Shown: positions 33,168 to 40,997 of the stretch, piece by piece | How positions within the stretch are numbered: position 1 is the stretch's first letter | Layout: every line of letters starts with the position of its first letter | Assembly (NCBI RefSeq): GCF_000004195.4 | Contig: NC_030681.2 | Coordinates: 25,436,482-25,500,481 of the forward strand | Direction: 5' to 3' | Length of the DNA: 64,000 bases | DNA from: Xenopus tropicalis | Taxonomy: Eukaryota > Chordata > Amphibia > Anura > Pipidae | Translations under genes and position numbers: made by a program | Notes under the pieces: generated by a model | Seen by the model: the letters and a program-made list of their open reading frames with translations, nothing else | Database searches by the model: none | What the model was told of the DNA's origin: nothing

Positions 33168-33432
33168 TGTGCCCTTACCAGTCTGTCTCATGCCCTTACT
33201 GGTCTGTCTCATGCCCTTACTGGTCTGTCTCATGCCCTTACTGGTCTGTCTCATGCCCTTACTGGTCTGTCTCATGCCCTTACTGGTCTGTCTCATGCCC
33301 TTGCTGGTCTGTCTCATGCCCATGCTGGTCTGTCTCATGCCCATGGTGGTCTGTCTCATGCCCTTGCTGGTCTGTCTCATGCCCATGCTGGTCTGTCTCA
33401 TGCCCATGGTGGTCTGTCTCATGCCCTTGCAT
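33168..33432. repeat. 21-bp minisatellite, about 12 units
   Basis: The unit cttactggtctgtctcatgc repeats with a 21-bp step (gtctgtctc at 33181, 33202 and so on). Later units vary at tgctgg/atggtgg. As 21 is divisible by 3, three frames stay open (135-152 codons plus, 120 minus), each as a 7-residue repeat. No family signature supports a protein. Confidence 0.95.
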
Positions 33433-34204
33433 AGCTGCCGAAAAGCTACTACCATGGAGTTTATCATGGAGTTTCCACCATGGAGTTTATTTAGTAGAGT
33501 TATGTTGCCACGTATGGTCAATCATTCAGCTTTCATTTCATTCTTTTGCATTTGCTCCTCAGGAAATGGAGTCTAACCTGTAAGTCTAACCCTCTGGTTC
33601 GTGGGTAGGCCACATGTACCCATCAGCGTATAGTTATTTTCTTTCCGAGCAATCAACTCATCCTTGCACAAAACGTACACTGATTGTTCAGCAACAACAA
33701 GCGGGTACCCTACACCTTCAGGCAATCAGCTTATCTGATCAAAAACAAAACCTATTGCCCTATCTTATTACATTGTGTGTGTGGCCAGCATTAGGTACTT
33801 GCTTTCTGACTACATGTCCCAAGGGTACAGAGCTGTGTATGCAAGTGGAACTACATAAATAAACATACACACAAGGGCTGGACTCTCTTGATGGCTCTCC
33901 TTATCATAAATTAAGAAGCCAGTAAGCTCCTTGTCTATATCTGGCTCACAGCATGCCATTTAGAAGCAAAGCATCCCAACCAATGGTCAAGTGATATATT
34001 AGTAACAGTGACGACGTCTTAGAGGTCTCAATGGGTCATTAATGACAATAATGTTATGTGTATTTTTCTGTAATAAAGTTTTTATTGAATTTGACATTAT
34101 AAGGGGGTCATTTGCAAAGAGCAAAAAAGTGAGTTCTTTGCTGTCATGGTTTTTGCACTTTGTAGAGTTATAGGTAGGTATACCTTCCATGCTTAGATTC
34201 ACCT
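33433..34204. other. Unique DNA, no gene recognised
   Basis: An accatggagtttatcatgga phrase at about 33462-33487 is duplicated in tandem. Otherwise nothing recognised. Confidence 0.4.
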
Positions 34205-34300
34205 GTCACTTGTTTCAAAGTAAACATCTTATTGGTTGCTATGGGTTACTGCTTCTGGGCAAACTTAGTGCCTTTTATTGCATATGGGGGATAGAGTGCA
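34205..34300. repeat. Repeat containing 'cttattggttgctatgggtta'
   Basis: Matches 10745-10890 and 40210-40300 (aacatcttattggttgctat; gccttttattgcatatgggg). Confidence 0.55.
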
Positions 34301-34758
34301 AAAAAAAAATTGAAATTGGGCATTATTAGCACTTTGCACACTAAATTCTGCTATTGCAGAATGGCCACAGGCCTTCACCCTCCATTTCAGAGTGCAGAGA
34401 CCTGCAGTTAGCCCCTTGAATAGAGCACTGCCTGCCTTTGGTAGCACTGTATCTAGGACGGGAGGGCAGAACAAGGCAATAGATGTTCCCCACTCACCCT
34501 CTACCTGTCTCCAAGGTTGTGCGTCAGACCAGACATGGAAGTTAGAGCTATGGCAAGCGTTAAGGTCAGGGCTCATATGCACCTCCTAATACTGCGCTCT
34601 GCTCCTTATGCCATAGGTGTCATCTTCATATTTCTTTGGGGTGCAAGTGTTTGTTAGATGAGCACTAAGGGCTTCTTGTGCCCCATAGTGTTTTTGCACC
34701 CTGGGGAAATGTGAATGTTCCCTTTAATGATGGGGAGAAGGCCCTAATACAGCCAGTC
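34301..34758. other. Unique DNA, no gene recognised
   Basis: Opposed 65- and 105-codon frames overlap here without domain evidence. Confidence 0.4.
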
Positions 34759-34773
34759 AAAAGATGCTGTAGC

Positions 34774-34994
34774 TACTTTCCTCCCTCCCCCCTTTTTCCC
34801 CTTTTTTTTTTTTTTTTCTTTTCTCCCTTTTCCATTTTTATTTTTTTCCTTGTGCTCATTACCTCGCAATACTCTCCTGTCACTCATGCTACCAATCAAT
34901 AATGACTGTAGCAATGCAGACCACTGCAAAGAATAATTTGCTAATGATGTAATGTAACATGGACAATAAAATTAATAAAAATTGTCAGTTTAAA
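34774..34994 (+). mobile_element. 5'-truncated L1/Tx1-type LINE 3' end with 15-bp target duplication
   Basis: aaaagatgctgtagc occurs exactly at 34759-34773 and 34995-35009. Between them are 221 bp that begin in a long pyrimidine tract (34778-34849) and end aataaaattaataaaaattg, then a short A-rich tail. Long target duplication, 3' A-rich tail and severe 5' truncation are hallmarks of target-primed reverse transcription; the lineage (L1-like rather than SINE) is inferred from the pyrimidine-rich 3' UTR. Confidence 0.82.
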
Positions 34995-35409
34995 AAAAGA
35001 TGCTGTAGCAAAAGCCCCTATGATCCCTTGTTTTGATGTTTTTCTACTGCTTGTGATGTGTTTGTAACTAGTTATTCAGTACCCTTGTACAGCTCACTGA
35101 CACTCGCTGATGTTAGAAACAGAACTATCCAAGCGTAGTTCTAACAGTCACCATATGTAATGCTTTGTGTTATTTCATATTATCACAATGAAAGTGATCA
35201 TTGCGAACCACTAAATCGGTGCCAAATACCTTTCTTTTCAATGATTCTGTCAACCCAAAACAAGTAGCCAATCTAGAGATACTGTGGTACAGATATGGGA
35301 CCTGTTATCCAGAATGCTTGGGAGTTGGGTTTTCCAGACAAGGGATCTTTCTGTAATTTGGATAACTATGCGTTAAGTCTGTTAAAAATCATTTAAACCT
35401 TTAATGAAC

Positions 35410-36990
35410 ACCATAAGATTGTTTTGCCTCCAGTAAGTATTCATTATATCTTAGTTGGGATCAAGTACAGGTACTGTTTTATTATTACAGAGAAAAGGGA
35501 ATCATTTAACCATTAAATAAACCCAATAGGGCTGTTCTGCCCCAATAAGGGGTAATTATATCTTAGTTGGGATCAAGTACAGGTACTGTTTTATTATTAC
35601 AGAGAAAAGGGAATCATTTAACCATTAAATAAACCCAATAGGGCTGTTCTGCCCCCAATAAGGGGTAATTATATCTTAGTTGGGATCAAGTACAGGTACT
35701 GTTTTATTATTACAGAGAAAAGGGAATCATTTAACCATTAAATAAACCCAATAGGGCTGTTCTGCCCCCAATAAGGGGTAATTATATCTTAGTTGGGATC
35801 AAGTACAGGTACTGTTTTATTATTACAGAGAAAAGGGAATCATTTAACCATTAAATAAACCCAATAGGGCTGTTCTGCCCCCAATAAGGGGTAATTATAT
35901 CTTAGTTGGGATCAAGTACAGGTAATGTTTTATTATTACAGAGAAAAGGGAATCATTTAACCATTAAATAAACCCAATAGGGCTGTTCTGCCCCCAATAA
36001 GGGGTAATTATATCTTAGTTGGGATCAAGTACAGGTACTGTTTTATTATTACAGAGAAAAGGGAATCATTTAACCATTAAATAAACCCAATAGGGCTGTT
36101 CTGCCCCCAATAAGGGGTAATTATATCTTAGTTGGGATCAAGTACAGGTAATGTTTTATTATTACAGAGAAAAGGGAATCATTTAACCATGAAATAAACC
36201 CAATAGGGCTGTTCTGCCCCCAATAAGGGCTCTGGCACACGGGGGAGATTAGTCGCCCGCGATTAACTCCCTGTTCGCGGGCGACTAATCTCCCCGAGTT
36301 GCCTACCCCTGCCATCCCACCGGCGAACATGTAAGTCGCCGGCGGGATGGCAGACGCGGCGGCGCGATTTCGCGCAAATCGCCGAAAAAGCCTCGCGAGT
36401 CTTTTTCGGCGATTTCCGGAAATCGCCCCGCCGCGTCTGCCATCCCGCCGGCGACTTACATGTTCGCCGGTGGGATGGCAGGGGTAGGCAACTCGGGGAG
36501 ATTAGTCGCCCGCGAACAGGGAGTTTTATCGCGGGCGACTAATCTCCCCCGTGTGCCAGAGCCCTAAGGGGTAATTATATCTTAGTTGGGATCAAGTACA
36601 GGTACTGTTTTATTATTACAGAGAAAAGGGAATCATTTAACCATTAAATAAACCCAATAGGGCTGTTCTGCCCCAATAAGGAGTAATTATATCTTAGTTG
36701 GGATCAAGTACAGGTAATGTTTTATTATTACAGAGAAAAGGGAATCATTTAACCATTAAATAAACCCAATAGGGCTGTTCTGCCCCCAATAAGGGGTAAT
36801 TATATCTTAGTTGGGATCAAGTACAGGTACTGTTTTATTATTACAGAGAAAAGGGAATCATTTAACCATGAAATAAACCCAATAGGGCTGTTCTGCCCCC
36901 AATAAGGGATAATTATATCTTAGTTGGGATCAAGTACAGGTACTGTTTTATTATTACAGAGAAAAAGGAAATAATTTTTAAAAATGTGTA
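35410..36990 (+). repeat. 113-bp tandem array, eleven units
   Basis: The caatagg landmark occurs at 35524, 35636, 35749, 35862, 35975, 36088, 36201, then 36655, 36767 and 36880, plus a diverged first unit. Steps are 113 bp, or 112 where one C of ccccc is missing. The 454-bp step between 36201 and 36655 equals 113 + 338 + 3, the nested element plus its duplication. Confidence 0.95.
36227..36564. mobile_element. 338-bp palindromic MITE (ends GGGCTCTGGCACACGGG), TAA duplication
   Basis: TAA lies at 36224-36226 and 36565-36567. The element is almost entirely self-complementary: gggctctggcacacggggga at the left pairs with tcccccgtgtgccagagccc at the right, and pairing continues through gccggcgggatggcag to a short central spacer around 36385-36400. 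GC-rich in an AT-rich setting. A 3-bp TAA duplication points to PIF/Harbinger (inference). No coding capacity. Confidence 0.95.
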
Positions 36991-37069
36991 TTATTTAATT
37001 AAAATGGAGTCTATGGCAGATGGCCTTCCCATTATTCAGAGCTTTCCCCATAATGGATCCTATACCTGC

Positions 37070-38033
37070 ACCTTTGTTAGCAATGGTTCTGGTTATTGCT
37101 TGATTTGGTATGTTTGGGGGGGGGGGTATTTTCACTACCCATATACAGCTCCATAAATAAAACAGAAAAGGCCACTTGCTTTATGCTTATCAAACTCTTT
37201 TGCTTTTAGTGCTCCCATGTACCAATATTTCAAAGATTTATGGCCCCCACCAAGCCCCCAATCTCAAACACAGTCACAGGGTAATGTTTTGGGAAATGTC
37301 AGCAGCTTCCCTTTTAGCTGCAAGTGCACGAGTGATTGATTCCTTGCTGCTGAAATTGATAACCTTTGCCCATGAGGGTGAGAGTTTGCATGGGATTTTA
37401 CCACTGACTCATCCCCCAAATACTCCTGGCCCAGAAAGAAACGTGACATGGCTAAGCCCCGTAGGAATGCTCCCATCAGCCAGGGCGGAGAGAGTTAATG
37501 TGGCCAGAATGCCCTCTGGTCATGTTTATGTTTCAGATAAGAGGCCAGCCATGTTGCACATTGGCCCCCTGACCTCTATTTCCTTGTTCGTGTGCAGTTA
37601 AGAGAAAGTGATACTTAATTCCAAATCTCTACTTTTGTTAGGTCCCAAAGTGGAATAGGATTTCATCCCGGCCTTATCTGGCCTATAAACATCCTGTGAA
37701 CATTCATATCTTGTAGATATCTTTCGAGAAATGATTAAATGCATACCCCCTGACGCAGACTGAAATCCCTTGGAATTCCCAACAGCAGGACGTGTTCAGA
37801 AATATTTTACACATTCGCATTGTTTTTTTTTTTTATCCCCTTTCAAGAAGTGGATGAAGGTTGTAACATTTGAATAGAATTTTGATTTCGAGACGCACTG
37901 TGACAATTCACTGCTGGGCAAATGGAATGGTTCTCATACGCACCTCGAGGGAAAGATATAGGTTCTGGCTCAAGATTTTACACAAGGAAACTTGCTGTGA
38001 GTTCATACTAATTAGGAACACTATATAGCTAAT
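37070..38033. other. Unique DNA containing a candidate regulatory stretch
   Basis: 37250-37960 is complex and non-repetitive (see separate entry). A 141-codon frame at 37176-37601 has no recognisable domain and an opposing frame, so it is not called. Confidence 0.4.
37250..37960. promoter_or_regulatory. Candidate conserved non-coding element with a CTCF-like match
   Basis: High-complexity single-copy sequence. tgccctctggt at 37510-37520 matches the core of the reverse CTCF motif at 10 of 11 positions. Everything beyond that match is inference. Confidence 0.28.
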
Positions 38034-38524
38034 ATAGGAATGGGACCTGTTATCCATAATTCTCAGGACCTGGATAAGAGATCTTTCTGTAATTTGGATC
38101 TCCATAATTTAAGGGGCTGACTTATCAAAGACTGAATTTCAGACTTTTAAAAGTCCATTTAGGAAAAATTTGTATCAAATATGAAAATGTGCGAAAAATC
38201 GCATTGTGGTCGTACAAAATTTTTGTGGTACGATCCGAAAGTTCCGAATTTTTCGTATCCGAACGATTGTAAACGGCACAAAAAACTTTCTGACTTTGAA
38301 CCTTCAGTGCATGTTTTTGGTAGCCTCCCATAGGACTCAATGGCACTCCAACCTGGCCAAAGGAAATTCACGATACCGAAACTTGAATGAACAATGAAAC
38401 TTTCGTACTCGTTGCGACAAATACAATTTTGTCGCGCAAATTGTCGCTATATGCACAGTTATAAAACGTTTTTAGTATTCGGACACAATCGCACTTTAAT
38501 GAATAGGCCCCTAAGTCTGAGAAT
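38034..38524 (+). mobile_element. ACAGGTATGGG-family MITE fragment hosting a Harbinger-type MITE
   Basis: ataggaatgggacctgttat and the following tctgtaatttggatctccat are the left arm of the family. The element 38113-38511 then interrupts it, followed by gtctgagaat. The 113-bp array and right end are missing. Confidence 0.75.
38113..38511 (+). mobile_element. Harbinger-type MITE with an unexpanded satellite segment, TAA duplication
   Basis: TAA at 38110-38112 and 38512-38514. Ends ggggctgacttatcaaag and ctttaatgaataggcccc. 399 bp. The stretch 38320-38372 (cctcccataggactcaatgg, then ccaacctggccaaaggaaat) is a single, slightly shorter copy of the 52-bp satellite unit, in the same relative position as the arrays at 17898 and 53199. 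Confidence 0.85.
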
Positions 38525-38849
38525 AGAGTGCTGTCAACATAATTGCTTCTAGCTGTACCTTAAGACCTAGTGGTTAAGCTTTGCTTAAAAAATATTACAT
38601 GAAAATAAATAGAAGTATACGTTGAACATACAGATTACATACTGTGCAAAAGAGTTTACAATCTAAAATGAAATCACAGTAGCAAAACGTGGTTCCTTCC
38701 CAGGATTCCTTCTGCTTTGGATAAAAATGAGGAGAGGGTCTCCTTACTAGAAATGTTTTTCTTGTGGATCCGCTTCCCTAGCTGGTACATGTGCAGAGCA
38801 GAAAGCCCTGTGCTACACCGATGAGCCCCAATAAGAATAGCAGTTGGGG
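38525..38849. other. Spacer with a scrap of the 'cttacaatcta' repeat
   Basis: caaaagagtttacaatctaa at about 38646 is the terminal segment of the family seen at 9648. Otherwise nothing recognised. Confidence 0.4.
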
Positions 38850-39087
38850 TCTGATTGCCAGCTAATCGGCCCGTGTATGGGCACTACCGATGGGCCTACC
38901 CGACCGATATCTGGGCTGAAATCAGCCAGATCTCGATCGGGCAGGTTAGAAAATCTAGTTGGATCGGGGACTGCATCAGCTCATTGATGCGGTACCCGGA
39001 CCGACTTTTCCTATACCCGTCGTTATAATGCGATCGTTTGGCCCCAGGGCCAAAACAAGCGGATCTGAAGGTGTATGGGCACCTTTA
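38850..39087 (-). mobile_element. GGTGGCCATACACGGG-family repeat, truncated
   Basis: Contains ggcccgtgtatgggca, cccgaccgatatctgg and atgcggtacccggaccgac, shared with 8255-8545, and ends gtgtatgggcacctttag. Confidence 0.65.
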
Positions 39088-39384
39088 GACATAAAGAAAG
39101 GAGCTGATCGGCCTTTCTCCTCCTGCGTTCCTACCCAGACTTATACAATGCCGTGTGTGCCTGTGGCCTCTTAAACCTCATGTCTTCTAATCTCAAGGGA
39201 TTCCTTGTGTGCTTTAGAAGGACCTACTTGTGAGGGTAAATAAAGTTTATATTTATACAAAGTTATCATATGTCTCCTTAATTACCTCTTCTCCAGTATC
39301 AAGCATGTCAACTTGCCTAGACTTTCTTCACTTCTGTGACCTGCCATACCCTTTACCAGCATAATCTTCTGTGCATCTTCTTTT

Positions 39385-40095
39385 ATAGGGGCTGTTCACC
39401 TTTAAAACATTTTATATGATGTAGACAATGATATTCTGAGACAATTTGCAATGGGTTTCATTTTTTATTTCTTTTTCAGTTAATTAGCTTTTTGTTCAGC
39501 AGCTCTCCAGTTTGGAATTCCAACAGCTGGTTGCTAGGATCTTGTTTACCTTAGCAACCAGACAGTGGTTTGAATGAGACCCTGGAATATGAATAAAAAG
39601 GGGCTTAAAGTGATACTGGCACTAAAAAACGACCCCTATAGGTCATGTTTCATCATTTTTCGCTGATAGGGCTGTTTTTGTAAGTAATTGTTACTTGAAG
39701 ACTGTTTTGCCAACCTGACTGTCCCCTTTCAGCCTGTCAGTTATAGCTTCTAATGCTAAGGGCCTATTGCTGCACAGATATGGCTGCCCCCTCAGAGAGG
39801 AACATGGGGGATCAGATAGGGAATGTAAAAGCATCAGGCAAATATTTTTATGGAAAAATTATAAAGAGCATGCTAAGACAATGTTATGACAGTTGTGAAA
39901 AAAGGGTTTAATTTCTGATGTCGGTATCTCTTTAAATGGAAAGATAAGGGATAAAAAAGTAGCAATAATAATAAAACTGTAAGCTCACAGAGATTTTTGG
40001 CTACAGAGATTTTTGGCTGCTAGGGTCAGTGACCCCCATTTGAAAGCAGAAGAGGAAGACAAATAATTAAAAAACTATAAAAAATAAATAATGAA
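39385..40095 (+). mobile_element. T2-type (TTAA) MITE, 3'-truncated, hosting another TTAA MITE
   Basis: aggggctgttcacctttaaa and the following gatgtagacaatgatattct match 24670-25363. The later half (ggtcagtgacccccatttga; aaataattaaaaaactataa) continues the family, but the terminal inverted repeat is missing after about 40095. Split at a TTAA by 39609-39931. Confidence 0.8.
39609..39931 (+). mobile_element. TTAA-target MITE (ends AGTGATACTGGC), nested in T2
   Basis: TTAA at 39605-39608 and 39932-39935. Ends agtgatactggc and gtcggtatctct are inverted. 323 bp. Flanks join the T2 host (atgaataaaaaggggc / atggaaagataagggat). Confidence 0.85.
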
Positions 40096-40997
40096 GGCCT
40101 TTCACATGAACCACTGAGACCAAAAATGCCTTCATTGCTTTTCATTGTGGTTTGTTTTAAGGCTTCACATTCCCCTTATTAAGTGTATTTGGTGCACCAG
40201 GTCTAGTTACCCCTAACAGTTAAGCAAGTGTTTGTTTTCAAACAGGTAACCAGTAAAAATACCTTGTTGCTATGGGTTACAAGACCCAGTTTAAATATTT
40301 TTTACATATTACATGTACCTTTTTATGTAGTTTCAGAGCTTTTTTTTAAAGTAGCAGATTTGTGAGGATGATACTTTGAAATTTGCACCGTTGGGATCTA
40401 ATAATCTTGCTTGGAAGTTACACGCTGTGTATTTTGGTTTCAGTGGATTTAGGGCTGGTTTGTAGAGTATGTGCCAGCTATCTGCTTATCACTGTAATGG
40501 CTGCCTGCCTGCGGGGATCTTGCTCTGTTTGGTCCTCAGATGTTTTTTCCTTTCATCTTAATGTCAGCCAATGTGGAATTCTGGGAACAGCATTTATACA
40601 TGTGTTTTCCTCGCACTGAATCCATACAACCTTCTAGTTGCCTTTTTAAATAAGGCCCATATTCATTAGCCTTCAGGGAATTCCATGGGAAAAAAAGATT
40701 TTTGGATTCTGTTTCGGTCCTCCAAGAGGGGTCTTATTATAGAGTTTTTTTAGCAGTTGATTCATTTTTTAAATCCAAAATGTGGACCACAGTGTTCCAT
40801 AACTAGGCACCCAATTTTTTGCTCCCTTTTGGGGGCCATAAAGGCCATAAACATTGAATACACCAGTAGAAGAAGGCTAAAGCTCAGATCAAACGCCATC
40901 GGTAGTTAGATGCAGGCATATATTGGCCCTTAGTTACTACCTTACTCTGGTATTGCCAAGATTGGAGGAGGATCATCAAGCACAGAGGAAAAGAATA
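40096..40997. other. Unique DNA with a short repeat fragment
   Basis: 40210-40300 (caaacaggtaaccagtaaaa; ccttgttgctatgggttaca) belongs to the repeat at 10745 and 34205. The 78-codon frame at 40383-40619 lacks domain support. Confidence 0.4.

Larger units (their letters stand above)
35289..37069 (+). mobile_element. ACAGGTATGGG-family MITE with eleven 113-bp units and a nested palindrome
   Basis: The left end acagatatgggacctgttat and right end ggatcctatacctg bound the longest family copy. Its interior is an array of eleven units (35410-36990), broken once by the element 36227-36564. The usual outer segments (aatggagtctatgg; cagagctttcc) are present near 37004-37045. Confidence 0.88.

Noticed and set aside
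33125..33583. Frames of 120-152 codons with heptapeptide repeats
   Set aside because: Explained by a 21-bp tandem repeat whose length is a multiple of 3; no domain, and opposite strand is equally open.
34774..34994. Possible processed pseudogene with poly(A) tail
   Set aside because: No coding similarity; pyrimidine tract plus aataaaa-type tail fits a LINE 3' UTR better.
35410..36990. Possible CRISPR-like array of regular repeats
   Set aside because: Units are contiguous 113-bp tandem copies with no unique spacers, in a vertebrate genome.
37176..37601. 141-codon plus-strand frame
   Set aside because: No domain; opposite-strand frame overlaps; the DNA looks more like non-coding sequence.
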